This document shows, in pieces, positions 6,901 to 15,969 of a stretch of DNA of 64,000 bases. The position numbers were made by a program, and so were the translations under genes. The notes beneath the pieces were generated by a model, which was not told where the DNA came from, made no database searches, and saw only the letters and a list, made by a program, of their open reading frames with translations. The first letter of the stretch is position 1; each line of letters begins with the position of its first letter. Source of the stretch: CAWDVR01 sp044869805 (lineage in GTDB: Bacteria; Acidobacteriota; Thermoanaerobaculia; Multivoradales; SZUA-115); NCBI GenBank assembly GCA_044869805.1, contig JBIOXV010000055.1, positions 108,484 to 172,483 of the forward strand. The letters run 5' to 3'.

Positions 6901-9900
6901 ATGCTCGCTCCCTTTCCGCCACAAGTCCTGGCCAGCTTGGCGATGGCCCTGCTCGCGGCCGGCGCCCCCTCCGACGGCCCGTGGGTGAGCGGCTCGGTGC
7001 TGGTACCGCCCGGCGCGAGAGCCGAGGTCGCCGTGGTCGAGCTGGTGCCGATCGTCCCCAACCTCGAGCTCGGCCGTCTCCAGCTCCAGGGCCAGGTACG
7101 CCCCGAACCCGTGTCGGCAGGCCGGCCGGGGCGCGACGGGAGGTTCTTGCTGCAGGCGCCGGAGAAGGGCCTCTACCGGCTGGTGGTACGAGCGCCCGGC
7201 GGCATCGCGGTGCAGGCCGGCCCCCTGGCCCTGGTCGACGACCTGGAGGTCGCCCCGGTCCTGCCGCCGCCCGACGCGGGGGTCGCGCTGGAGATCGTCG
7301 GCGCCGACGGGCGGCCCGTGGCCGGCGCCTGGGCACTGGTCGCCGGCGACGAGGCCGCCGGCAACGGATGGCGCCTCGACTTCCGCCTGGGAAAGGCTGG
7401 GCCCGACGGCCGCCTCACCCTGCCCCGCAGGCCAGGCGAAGCCCTCGACCTCTCGGTCTTCGCGCCCGCGTACGGTGAGGTGCGCATGGAAGAGCTCGAA
7501 GGCGGCCGGGTCCGCATGCCGGCGGCCGGGGCTCCGCGCCGGCTGACGGTCCAGGCCGAGGATGGGACGCCGCGAGCCGGGGTGCTCGTGCGCTACGGCG
7601 CCCGCTCCTGGCCCGCCGGCTCGAGCGGCGCGGACGGCACGGTCGAGGTCCCCGCCGCGACCGAACAGCCCAGGGATCTCCGCCTGGTGACGCCGGAAGG
7701 CATCCAGCAGGCCGTCGCGGGCGGTGCCGGCAAGGACGGCCCGTTCGTGGCTCGACTGTCGTCTGCGCAGCAGGTGATCGGGCGCGTCGTCGATGCGCGG
7801 ACGGGCAAGCCGATCGCCGGAGCCCTCGCCTGGAACGATCGCGATCCTGGCGCCTATGTGAGCACCGACGAGTACGGGCGCTACCGCATGACCTTGGCGG
7901 CGGCGCAGGACTCGGTGCTCGAGGCGGTCGCCGCCGGCTACACCTCGGCGAAGGTCGAGCTGCGGCCCACGCAGGCGAGGCTGGGGCGAGCGCCCACGGT
8001 GGCGCTCGCGCGAGCGGCGACCGTCGCCGGCAGCGTGATGGCCGGAGGGCGGCCAGTCGCCGGAGCGGTGGTCGAGGCCGTGCCGAGGGCTGCCCGCGGC
8101 GAGCGGCTGCTCGACGCCGCGGCGAAGGTCGTCGACCGCGCCGCCACCGATCCTCAGGGCAGATTCCGCTTGCGCCGCCTCGAACCCCGGCAGGAGTACG
8201 AGCTGCGGGCGAGGAGCGACGGCTACTTCCCCGCTTCAGCCGAGGTCGCCGCCTTCGATCCGCCGGCAGAGGCGAGAGCTGTGCGGCTGGACCTGGTGGC
8301 GATCCGGTCCCTGGCCGGCCAGGTGGTCGACGAGGCGGGCCGCGCCCTGGCGGAGGTGGAGCTCGAGGTGCGGGGAGCGATGCGGGGAGGGCGGACTCCA
8401 CCGCTCTTCGAAGCGCCCCGGCGCGAGGTGGAGGCGAGCGGCGCCGCCTCCCGGACGGACGCCCGGGGCCGCTTCCTCGTCGCCTCGCCGCCCGCCGCGG
8501 CGGTCGACACCCTCTTCCGCAAGCCCGGCTTCGCCCCCTTCTCCGCCCGCGGCGTCCGCATCCCTCCCGGCAGCGGGCCCTTCGACTTCGGCAAGGTGGT
8601 CCTCCGGCCGGGCGCCGGCCTGCGCGGCCGTGTGGTCGACGGCGCCGGCAAGCCGGTGCGGGGAGCAGAGGTCTTCCTCCTCGAAGAGGAGCCGCGCACG
8701 CCGCAGACCGCTGCCTTGGACGGACGCCCTTCCGTCATCACCTCCGCCGGCGGCGAGTTCGCGCTGAGCGACCTTCCGGTGGCGGCCCCCGTGCACCTCC
8801 TGGCTCGGGCCCCGGGCTACGCCGCAGCACTGGCGCGTGGCGTGAGGCCGCCGCTCGACCGGCCCCTGGTCATCCCCCTCGAGAAGGGGACCTCGCTTCG
8901 TGGCCGCGTCGTCGACGAGGCTCGCGCTCCTATCGCCGGCGCGACCGTCGAGGCGGTGTGGCAGCCGGTCCTGGCGAGCGATCCGGAGCGGCTGCCGGTC
9001 GGCATGCCGGCTTCCTTTCACGCCACCACCGGCCCCGCGGGGAGGTTCGAGATCTCGGGCCTGCCCGAGGGCCTGGTCTCGCTCGGCGCCCAGGCCCGCG
9101 GATACGTCGCTCGGGAGGGCCGGAAGCTCGAGCTGCCGCGGCCCGACGATGCGCCCGAGCTCGAGATCGTGCTCGAGATCGGGGCCACGCTGGCCGGCCG
9201 CATCGCGACCACCCGGGGAGAGCCCGTCGGCGAGGCCCGCGTGCGGGTCGGCGACGCCGGCGGGCTGAGCGACCCGGAGGGCCAATACCTGGTCGAGGGC
9301 GCCGCTCCCGGACGCCAGCGCGTCTGGGTCTTCCACCGCGACTATCGCCGCTTCGAGACCACCCACGTCCTGGGCCCGGACGACAACCTCCTGGACGTCG
9401 AGCTCGAGGCCGGCGTGGAGGTGAGCGGCCGGGTGCTCGACGAGCAGGCCCAGCCGGTCGCCGGAGCGCGGGTGGCCCTGCGCGCGCGCGACCGCCGCGA
9501 GCACAGCGCGCTGAGCGCGTCGGACGGCGCGTTCCACTTCGCCACCGTGCCGCGCGCCAGGTACCGGCTCGCCGCCGAGCGCGAGGGCTACGCGAGCTCG
9601 GCAGCGCCCGCGGAAGTCCTGGTCGAGACGGAGCCTGTGCGCGGGCTCGAGGTCACGCTCCGCAAGGGAGCGACGATCTCCGGCCGCATCCTCGGCCTCG
9701 AGCCCGAGGACCTGTCGCGGGTCGTCGTCGAGGCCTCGACCGCCCAGAGCTCCGCCCGGCGAGCGGAGATCGACGCCGAAGGTCGCTACCGCCTGGCGGG
9801 CCTGAACCCAGGTGACTGGACACTCCGCGGCAGCGTGGGATCCGGCGAGCGCCAGGTCGTGGTGCGTCAGCCCGTCCTTGCCGACGACCGCGAGCTCGAG

Positions 9901-10950
9901 TGCGATCTCGAGTTCGGCGGGCGGCTGCGGCTCTCCGGCCGCGTCTTCGTCGACGGCGAGCCGCTGGCCGACGCCTTCGTTTCGCTTCGTGGCCAGCGCT
10001 TCAGCACGGAGCGCGGCCGGCGCTCGGCGTTCGACGGCAGCTTCGTGGTCGACGACCTGGCGCCGGACACCTACGTGCTGGGCGTGTCGCACGCCGAGCG
10101 GCTCCTCACCCACAACCAGACGCTCGACCTCGCCGAAGACCGCGAGATCGAGGTCCACCTGCGGCCGACGGCCGTGCGCGGCCAGGTGCGGAGCGCCGAG
10201 AACGGCGCACCGGTGGGCGGGGCGCGGGTGTCGCTGCGCCACCTGCCGACGGCGGAGACGCCGGAGTTCCTGGTCACCGGCTTCGCCGGCGCGGACGGCC
10301 GCTTCGACTACCCGCGGGTGCTCCCCGGCACCTACCGGGTCGAGGTCACGGCCGACGGCTTCGCCCGCCAGGATCAGCCGCTGGTGGTCGCGGCCGGCGA
10401 TGCTCCCGAGCTCGACCTGCTGCTCGACCGCTCGGCCGGCCTCGAGCTCGAGGTGCGCCTGGCCGACGGCAGTCCGGCCCGCTCAGTCCACCTGCTGGCC
10501 CAGGACGCGGCGGGCCGGCTCGGTGCCGCCGTGACCCTCGCCGCGGACGCCAACGGCCGCGCCAAGCTGTCCACGCTGGCCCCGGGAGCCTGGACCCTCT
10601 ACGTCAGCTCCAGCGCAGCCGCCCTGGCGTCGGTCTCGGTCGAGGTCCCGGGCCCTCCCGTGGCGCTCACGCTCCCTCCCGGCGGCCGCCTCGCGGTCCG
10701 TGTCCCGGCCCTGCTGCTCGCGGGCCGCTCCGCCACGCTTCGCCTGACCTCGGCCGCGGGGGCACCGCTCTACGTGCTCGAGCCCGGAGGCGCCCTGCGC
10801 GGCGACTGGGTGCTGGCCGCCGGCCAGGGCACGGTCGCTGGCCTGCCCGAGGGGCCGTGCGTGGCGCACGTGGAATCCTCGGACGGGCGCCGTTGGGCCG
10901 CGCCCTGTGCCGTGGTCGGTGGCCAGGAAAGCGCGGTAGTGCTGGAGTGA
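6901..10950 (+). CDS. Giant carboxypeptidase-regulatory-like repeat protein
   Basis: A 1349-residue exported protein with a short N-terminal hydrophobic signal (residues about 8-22). Nearly the whole length consists of tandem carboxypeptidase regulatory-like (transthyretin-like beta-sandwich) domains, about a dozen, each beginning with a variation of GRVVDxxGxPVxGAxV (for example GRVVDGAGKPVRGAEVFL, GRVLDEQAQPVAGARVAL, GRVFVDGEPLADAFVSL) and ending with a Y/F-x-L-x-A-x-x-xGY strand. No catalytic domain or membrane anchor is visible. Such domains act as adhesion or carbohydrate/protein-binding modules on outer surfaces. It may be co-transcribed with the RTX-like gene upstream, and faces a convergent GDSL gene across a 22-base gap. 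Confidence 0.88.
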   Translation: MLAPFPPQVLASLAMALLAAGAPSDGPWVSGSVLVPPGARAEVAVVELVPIVPNLELGRLQLQGQVRPEPVSAGRPGRDGRFLLQAPEKGLYRLVVRAPGGIAVQAGPLALVDDLEVAPVLPPPDAGVALEIVGADGRPVAGAWALVAGDEAAGNGWRLDFRLGKAGPDGRLTLPRRPGEALDLSVFAPAYGEVRMEELEGGRVRMPAAGAPRRLTVQAEDGTPRAGVLVRYGARSWPAGSSGADGTVEVPAATEQPRDLRLVTPEGIQQAVAGGAGKDGPFVARLSSAQQVIGRVVDARTGKPIAGALAWNDRDPGAYVSTDEYGRYRMTLAAAQDSVLEAVAAGYTSAKVELRPTQARLGRAPTVALARAATVAGSVMAGGRPVAGAVVEAVPRAARGERLLDAAAKVVDRAATDPQGRFRLRRLEPRQEYELRARSDGYFPASAEVAAFDPPAEARAVRLDLVAIRSLAGQVVDEAGRALAEVELEVRGAMRGGRTPPLFEAPRREVEASGAASRTDARGRFLVASPPAAAVDTLFRKPGFAPFSARGVRIPPGSGPFDFGKVVLRPGAGLRGRVVDGAGKPVRGAEVFLLEEEPRTPQTAALDGRPSVITSAGGEFALSDLPVAAPVHLLARAPGYAAALARGVRPPLDRPLVIPLEKGTSLRGRVVDEARAPIAGATVEAVWQPVLASDPERLPVGMPASFHATTGPAGRFEISGLPEGLVSLGAQARGYVAREGRKLELPRPDDAPELEIVLEIGATLAGRIATTRGEPVGEARVRVGDAGGLSDPEGQYLVEGAAPGRQRVWVFHRDYRRFETTHVLGPDDNLLDVELEAGVEVSGRVLDEQAQPVAGARVALRARDRREHSALSASDGAFHFATVPRARYRLAAEREGYASSAAPAEVLVETEPVRGLEVTLRKGATISGRILGLEPEDLSRVVVEASTAQSSARRAEIDAEGRYRLAGLNPGDWTLRGSVGSGERQVVVRQPVLADDRELECDLEFGGRLRLSGRVFVDGEPLADAFVSLRGQRFSTERGRRSAFDGSFVVDDLAPDTYVLGVSHAERLLTHNQTLDLAEDREIEVHLRPTAVRGQVRSAENGAPVGGARVSLRHLPTAETPEFLVTGFAGADGRFDYPRVLPGTYRVEVTADGFARQDQPLVVAAGDAPELDLLLDRSAGLELEVRLADGSPARSVHLLAQDAAGRLGAAVTLAADANGRAKLSTLAPGAWTLYVSSSAAALASVSVEVPGPPVALTLPPGGRLAVRVPALLLAGRSATLRLTSAAGAPLYVLEPGGALRGDWVLAAGQGTVAGLPEGPCVAHVESSDGRRWAAPCAVVGGQESAVVLE

Positions 10951-10972
10951 TCCTCGCGGCCGCCCGCCGCGG

Positions 10973-12892
10973 CTAGGGAACGATCACTGCCGACCACGCC
11001 GAAGTGTCGCCGGTTTCGAAGCCGTCGGCGAAGATCGCGTTGAACGGCGTGTCGCTCGACCACTCCGGCCCAGGCGGCGAGCCCCCGAAGTTCCGCGTGC
11101 CGTTCGAAGGCCCGCCGGCGGCGCCCGAGGTGTCGCCGACCACGGTGCCCGCCGCTTCGTCGAAGTGGTAGAGCGCGGCGGTCGAGGCGTCGGTGGCGAA
11201 CGGCGTGGCGGATGGAGCGAACGTCGACGTGTAGCGCCGCACGGTGGAGATCCTGAACTCGTCGATCCAGCCGCTGAAGGAAGGGTACTGGGCACCGGCG
11301 TCGTGCTTCTCGGCGCCGATCACCAGGAAGGGGTCGTCCTCGGCGCCGCTCCGGCCGTCGCGGTAGGAGAGGTTTCCCTCGGGGCCGTCCGCGGAGCCGT
11401 CGAGCGCCCCGTCGAGCCACACCTCGAGGCGGCCGTCCGACAGCCGCCGGGTGAGGGCCAGGTGGTGCCAGGCCCCGTCGGCGAGATCCGTCGCGCCGCA
11501 GGCGGTCACCCCGCTGGCGCCGCTCGCGACCCCGAACATCGCGCGGCCCTCGGAGAGCGAGACTCCCCAGTCGCCGAAATCACCGTTGCCGAACACATCG
11601 CGGTCGAGGAAGATGTTGCCGTGGATCCAGTCGTCGTTGGCGCCGGTGCAGGGCCAGTCGGCATCGTTGGCACCGGGCTGCATCTTGATCCACAGCTCGA
11701 CGGTGAAGTCCCCGACACCGATGTCCACTGGCCGCGCCGGCGCATCGAGCGGGATCTTCACCCGGTCGAGCTCCGGCGCCGCGACGCCGTTGCCGTGAAA
11801 GCGCAGCGAGGTGCCGGCGACGAAGCTCTCGGCGTACTGCGCGAGCGGCCCGATCTGGCCCGCGAGCGTGTCCGAGCCGCCGTATGCAAGCCCGGCGTTG
11901 GCCAGGATCTCCGCCTCGGAGAACAGCGGCGCTCCGGCGTCGAAAGCGCGGTTGAACGCGGTGGCGAAGGCGTTCGCCCAGATCCCCTGGAGGACCGTGT
12001 TGGGGTGGATGCCGTCGTCCACCCAGGCGGCCGAGGGCACGGTGCCGGAGGTTGTGTCGCGGCCGTCGAGGTCGATCGCCACGTTGCCCACCAACAGGCT
12101 CGGCCGCGGCGCGGTGGCAGGCCCGAACAAGGTGCGGTTCAGGGCGTAGAGGTCGAGGAAGCCGATGCGCCACTCCTGCGCCAGGCCGCGCGCCGTGTCC
12201 CGCATCTCCGCGAGCGCGGCGGCCACGCGCTCACGCCCCACCGGGTCCGTGAAGCTCCCTTCCGAAATATAAGGCATGGCCGAGAAGTCGAGGATGCTGG
12301 CCAGCACCAGCTTGACGCCGGTGGGCTTGAGCTCGGCGAGCATGGTCTCGAGGTTGGCGGCGCGGCCGGCGATCCAGGCATCGATCTGCGACGCGTTCCA
12401 GGAACCGTCGTAGATCGAGGCATAGGCCCCGGCCCAGGGAGAGAAGTCGTTGCCGCCGAGGTAGATCGCGGCATGGCTGACTCCCCTTTCGCGCGCTCCC
12501 GCGGCGAGGCCGGTGTGGGCGCCCGCCGCCAGCGAGCCGTCGCTGGTGATGCCGTAGCGCGCCCAGTTGTCCTCGTAGCCGGTGCGCCGCGGCTCGCCCC
12601 AGGTGCCGCCGGGCTGGCCGGCGGCGGTCGGGCCGAGGGTGAGGCCCTGCTCCTCCGCCAGCAGCTCGGTCCACGAGCGGGCATAGTCGTAGGACTCCTC
12701 GGCGTACTCGTCGGTCAGGCTGTCGCCGATCGCGCCGAGGCGGGCGATCGGCTGGGCCTTCAGCGTCCCGGCCGCGAGCGACGCCAGGGCCAGCGCCGCG
12801 CTCAGCGACGAGGCGAAGAAGGGCGTCGCGAGATTTCGGGCCCGCACCACCCGGCCCGCTCGCGGGGCTTCTACGGGAACTCCAGGCTCCAC
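10973..12892 (-). CDS. Secreted GDSL/SGNH hydrolase with LamG domain
   Basis: About 625-639 residues, exported. The start is uncertain: GTG at 12892 overlaps the previous gene by 22 bases, and GTGs at 12850 or 12847 would place the signal peptide directly at the N-terminus. The SGNH hydrolase domain follows the signal: block I GAIGDSLTDEY, an oxyanion asparagine in IYLGGNDFS, and block V DDGIHPN with the catalytic Asp-His pair. Residues from about 390 to 590 form a concanavalin-like LamG domain (FTVELWIKMQ, GAWHHLALTRR, GWIDEFRIS). The protein ends in FADGFETGDTSAWS plus a short tail. It is likely an esterase or acetylhydrolase acting on a polysaccharide to which the LamG domain binds. Confidence 0.85.
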   Translation of the reverse strand: MEPGVPVEAPRAGRVVRARNLATPFFASSLSAALALASLAAGTLKAQPIARLGAIGDSLTDEYAEESYDYARSWTELLAEEQGLTLGPTAAGQPGGTWGEPRRTGYEDNWARYGITSDGSLAAGAHTGLAAGARERGVSHAAIYLGGNDFSPWAGAYASIYDGSWNASQIDAWIAGRAANLETMLAELKPTGVKLVLASILDFSAMPYISEGSFTDPVGRERVAAALAEMRDTARGLAQEWRIGFLDLYALNRTLFGPATAPRPSLLVGNVAIDLDGRDTTSGTVPSAAWVDDGIHPNTVLQGIWANAFATAFNRAFDAGAPLFSEAEILANAGLAYGGSDTLAGQIGPLAQYAESFVAGTSLRFHGNGVAAPELDRVKIPLDAPARPVDIGVGDFTVELWIKMQPGANDADWPCTGANDDWIHGNIFLDRDVFGNGDFGDWGVSLSEGRAMFGVASGASGVTACGATDLADGAWHHLALTRRLSDGRLEVWLDGALDGSADGPEGNLSYRDGRSGAEDDPFLVIGAEKHDAGAQYPSFSGWIDEFRISTVRRYTSTFAPSATPFATDASTAALYHFDEAAGTVVGDTSGAAGGPSNGTRNFGGSPPGPEWSSDTPFNAIFADGFETGDTSAWSAVIVP

Positions 12893-13572
12893 AGCGTGGT
12901 GTCGCCGGTCTCGAAGCCGTCGGAGAAGATCTCCTCGTCGATCACCACCCCGCAGTCCACCACGGCGCGGATCACGAAGTCGCCCGACACGCCGAGCGAG
13001 CAGGCCGAGAACCAGGTCGACGGCGGGATGGCGAAGATGCCGTTCTTGCCGGCCTGGCAGCCGTCAACGTCCGTGACCAGGCTGGGGCCGAGGCCGGGCG
13101 GGGGATCGAAGAACTTGAAGGCCACCACGAAGCCCTGGTCCTCGTCGAGCGGTACCAGGAGCGGGATGGTGCCGCCCTGGTCGAGGAAGCGGTACTCGTT
13201 GAGGAAGCCATCGGTGAGCAGCGGGCCGGAGAGCAAGGCGAGGATCGTCCCCGGGGTGGGAAAGGCGCCGGCCTCGGAGATGCGGATCGAGTCGCCGAGG
13301 GCGTCGGCCGCGCCGCCGAAGAACGAGCGCCAGAAGACCTGCACGGCCACCAGCGTGCCGTCGCAAGGCGAGGTCAGCCACGCCGCGGCCTGCTCGCTCG
13401 AAGCAAATCCGGCCTGGATGGCGACCTGCTCGAAGTTGGTGACCGAGTCGTTCTGCACGGTCACCTCCTGCGCATGCGCCGGTTTGCCGCCGAGGATGGC
13501 GGCGACGGCGAGCAGCGAGAGAAGCAGGCGGAAGGTCCAGGAACCCAACGCAGACAGAGGACGGGACGTCAT
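12871..13572 (-). CDS. Secreted protein with DGFETGDT C-terminal tail
   Basis: A 233-residue exported protein: signal peptide residues 1-34 (ending near KPAHAQ), then a beta-rich domain with conserved-looking cysteines and a final FSDGFETGDTTLWS motif. The ATG has GAAGGGAGG upstream. The tail is nearly the same as that of the adjacent GDSL protein. No known enzyme family recognised. The 3' end overlaps the longest reading of the GDSL gene, so the two are probably co-transcribed. Confidence 0.72.
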   Translation of the reverse strand: MTSRPLSALGSWTFRLLLSLLAVAAILGGKPAHAQEVTVQNDSVTNFEQVAIQAGFASSEQAAAWLTSPCDGTLVAVQVFWRSFFGGAADALGDSIRISEAGAFPTPGTILALLSGPLLTDGFLNEYRFLDQGGTIPLLVPLDEDQGFVVAFKFFDPPPGLGPSLVTDVDGCQAGKNGIFAIPPSTWFSACSLGVSGDFVIRAVVDCGVVIDEEIFSDGFETGDTTLWSLEFP

Positions 13573-13635
13573 GGTGAGCCTCCCTTCATTTCAGCGAGCG
13601 CACGCTTGCCGAAGAACTAGCGGCGAATTTGCATC

Positions 13636-13643
13636 ATTCTATA
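13636..13643 (-). promoter_or_regulatory. Candidate -10 element for the secreted-protein operon
   Basis: On the minus strand TATAGAAT (containing TAGAAT, 5 of 6 to consensus) lies 64 bases before the ATG at 13572 in an AT-richer gap. No convincing -35 hexamer is visible at 16-18 bases, so an activator or another sigma factor may be used. Confidence 0.35.
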
Positions 13644-13704
13644 CGAAAGGGAGCGGAAGGAGGAGCCGCTGGGAAGGGAAAGGGGCGCCGGCTCGGCTCC
13701 GCCC

Positions 13705-15258
13705 TCAGCCTCGCCTGGGCTTCTCGGGCGGCGGCTCGGCCGGCGCAGGCGGAGGAGCCGAGGCGGCCACGCCCGGCTTGAGCCTGCCGATCAGCTCCTC
13801 GAGCTTCATGCCGGTCAACGACTCGAGCACCGGCGGCACCTGGGCGATGACCTTCGCCACCTCGCCGGTGATGCGTGAGACGCCGACCTCGCCGTTGCCG
13901 GTGTTGACCAGCGTGATGCGGTCGATCTTGTTCAGCGGCTCGGCCACGGCGCGGGCGATCTCGGGCAGCAGCGGCGCCAGGATCTGCATCACCGCCGCCT
14001 CGTTGTACTTCTGCCACGCCTCGGCTTTCTTCTCCATGGCCAGTGCCTCGGCGAGGCCCTGGGCCTTCTTCGCCTCGGCCTCGGCGAGTCCCACGGCTTG
14101 GGTGGCGGCGGCCTCGGCCTGGCCCTGGCGCGCCTGCACCTCGGCGGCCGCGAAGCCGCGCGCCTTTTCGCCCTCGGCCACCGTCACCAGCCGGTTCCTC
14201 TCCGCCGCCGCCTGGGCCTCGATGCGCTTCCTCTCGGCCTCGGCCAGGGTTTCGATCTCGTAGCGCTTGGCGTCCGCCTGCCGCCGGATGGTGGCGTCGA
14301 GCTCTTTCTCGCGGCGCCGGATCTCCTGCTCCTGGACCTGAATCTCGACCGTCTTCTTCTGCAGCTCGTAGGCCATGTCGGCGTCGGCCTTCTTCAGGTT
14401 GGCGGCCCGCTGCTGGTCGGCGATCGCCTCGGCCGCGACCTGATTGGCCACCTCGGCGGCGCGGTAGGCGGAGGCATCGGCCTCGGCCTGGCGGCGCGCC
14501 CGGTCGGCGTTGGCCTCGGCCACCGCCGCGTCGCGCTTGGCCTCGGCCTCCTGCGACAGCTTTTGCGCCTCGGCCTGCCGCTGGCGGGTCTCGCGCTCGG
14601 CGTCGGCCTGGGCGATCGCGGCATCGCGGTTGGCCTGCGCCTCGGCGATCGCCGCGTTGCGCTTGACCTCGGCGATGCGCGGCTTGCCCAGGGCTTCGAG
14701 GTAGCCGTGCTTGTCGCGGATGTCGCGGATCGTGAAGGAGTCGATCCCCAGGCCCATGTTGGCGAGGTCGCCGGCGGAGATTTCCTGCACTTTCTGCGCG
14801 AACTGGTCGCGGTTCTTGTAGATGTCCTCGACCGAGAGCGTGCCGAGGATGGCGCGCAGGTGACCCTGCACGGTCTCGAGGGCGATTCTGGCGATCTCCT
14901 CCGGCCGCTTGCCGAGGAATCGTTCCGCGGCGGAGTGCAACGAGGCGTCGTCGCGCCGCACCTTGATCTGCGCCACGCCGTCGACCAGGATCGGCACGCC
15001 CTGCGAGGTGTAGACCTCAGGGGTCGTGACGTCGAGGGTCATCACCTGCAGAGACAGCGTGTTCCAGGTATTGAACAGTGGGATCACCATGTCGGCGCCG
15101 CCGGTGATGAACCTCACTTTTCCTCTCCCGGAAACCACCATCACCTCGTTCGGCCCCACCTTCTTGAGGAAGGCGAGATAAGCGAGCACATAGCCCAGGA
15201 GCAGGACTCCCAGACCGCCAGCCGCAAACAGCACCCAGGTCGCCGCGGCGAGTTTCAT
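13705..15258 (-). CDS. Flotillin-like SPFH membrane-scaffold protein
   Basis: A 517-residue flotillin. An N-terminal membrane helix (residues 6-30) anchors an SPFH/band-7 domain (about 30-200, with VGPNEVMVVSGRG and the ETVQGHLRAILGTLSVEDIYK segment typical of flotillins). Residues about 205-430 are a long alanine/glutamate-rich coiled coil with repeated AEAEA-type stretches, and the C-terminus carries a conserved helical region (NKIDRITLVNTGNGEVGVSRI) seen in bacterial flotillins, followed by a proline-rich end. It should assemble lipid-raft-like membrane domains. The upstream gene encodes an NfeD-like protein, its usual partner, one base away. Confidence 0.93.
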   Translation of the reverse strand: MKLAAATWVLFAAGGLGVLLLGYVLAYLAFLKKVGPNEVMVVSGRGKVRFITGGADMVIPLFNTWNTLSLQVMTLDVTTPEVYTSQGVPILVDGVAQIKVRRDDASLHSAAERFLGKRPEEIARIALETVQGHLRAILGTLSVEDIYKNRDQFAQKVQEISAGDLANMGLGIDSFTIRDIRDKHGYLEALGKPRIAEVKRNAAIAEAQANRDAAIAQADAERETRQRQAEAQKLSQEAEAKRDAAVAEANADRARRQAEADASAYRAAEVANQVAAEAIADQQRAANLKKADADMAYELQKKTVEIQVQEQEIRRREKELDATIRRQADAKRYEIETLAEAERKRIEAQAAAERNRLVTVAEGEKARGFAAAEVQARQGQAEAAATQAVGLAEAEAKKAQGLAEALAMEKKAEAWQKYNEAAVMQILAPLLPEIARAVAEPLNKIDRITLVNTGNGEVGVSRITGEVAKVIAQVPPVLESLTGMKLEELIGRLKPGVAASAPPPAPAEPPPEKPRRG

Positions 15259-15259
15259 C

Positions 15260-15859
15260 TCAACTATCCCCCTTGCTGACCACCAGGGTCGCTCCGACCA
15301 TCGACCGCACTGTCACTCGCGTGCCGCGGGGCAACTCGCGGCCCTGCTCCTCGCGGGCCGGGCCGGCGAAGCGCTGCCCTGCCACCATCGCCGCGACCTC
15401 TCCCATCCCACCCGCCGGAATCGGCGTGATCACCTCACCGACGGCGCCCTCGAGATCGGCGGGCCGGATCTGGCTCGAGCCCCGCGAGCCCGAGGCCAGG
15501 CGCCAGCCCACGTAGGTGATGAGGTAGGTGCTGGCGAGGGCAGCCGGCACCGCGATCAGCAGGCTCACGCCCTCCGAGGCCTGGAAGCCGTGCTTGGCGA
15601 TCAGGCCAAAGGCGCCGATCGAGCCCAGCAGTGTCGCCAGGGCCAGCGGCGAGAAGAACGGGAAGTGAAAGCTCGAGAAGCCGTGGCCGGCTTCGGCCGT
15701 GCCGTGGCCGGTGTGGTTGACGCCGTAGTCGACGTGGACCTCGTGCAGCCCTCCGGCATGGCTGCCCTCATGGCCGAAGTCGCCGTGGCCGAGCAGCAGC
15801 GATACCAGCACGTAGCCGCAGCCGAGCACCGTCAACGCGAGGTACGCCAGAGTGAGGAT
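15260..15859 (-). CDS. NfeD-like membrane protein, apparent ATC start
   Basis: About 199 residues: an N-terminal membrane helix (residues 1-22), a histidine/glycine-rich loop (about 25-75), two or three more membrane helices, and a C-terminal OB-fold (about 140-199: DLEGAVGEVITPI ... PRGTRVTVRSMVGATLVV) typical of short NfeD proteins that partner with flotillins. No ATG, GTG or TTG lies in frame near the expected start; an AAGGAGG box (15865-15871) sits exactly five bases before ATC at 15859, so ATC is proposed. A downstream TTG at 15835 is the nearest canonical alternative but has no ribosome-binding site. One base separates its stop from the flotillin ATG. Confidence 0.78.
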   Translation of the reverse strand: MLTLAYLALTVLGCGYVLVSLLLGHGDFGHEGSHAGGLHEVHVDYGVNHTGHGTAEAGHGFSSFHFPFFSPLALATLLGSIGAFGLIAKHGFQASEGVSLLIAVPAALASTYLITYVGWRLASGSRGSSQIRPADLEGAVGEVITPIPAGGMGEVAAMVAGQRFAGPAREEQGRELPRGTRVTVRSMVGATLVVSKGDS

Positions 15860-15921
15860 GGTGGCCTCCTTCGGAAATGGACGCGGAGGATCGTCAGACA
15901 GTTTACTCGAACCTCCTCTGA

Positions 15922-15938
15922 GCCAGGGCGCGCCTGGC
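15922..15938. terminator. Palindromic hairpin between Ig-like and NfeD genes
   Basis: GCCAGG, five-base loop, CCTGGC, a 6-bp stem 32 bases after the stop of the Ig-like secreted protein gene (minus strand). There is no T-run. It could separate the lipoprotein/Ig-like operon from the NfeD-flotillin operon. Confidence 0.35.
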
Positions 15939-15969
15939 GGTTCGGGTGCGCCGGACGCCGGGCCGGCAA

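Noticed and set aside
11165..14263. 1032-codon plus-strand frame opposite secreted genes and flotillin
   Set aside because: Shadow of minus-strand genes typical of very GC-rich DNA; no coherent domain.
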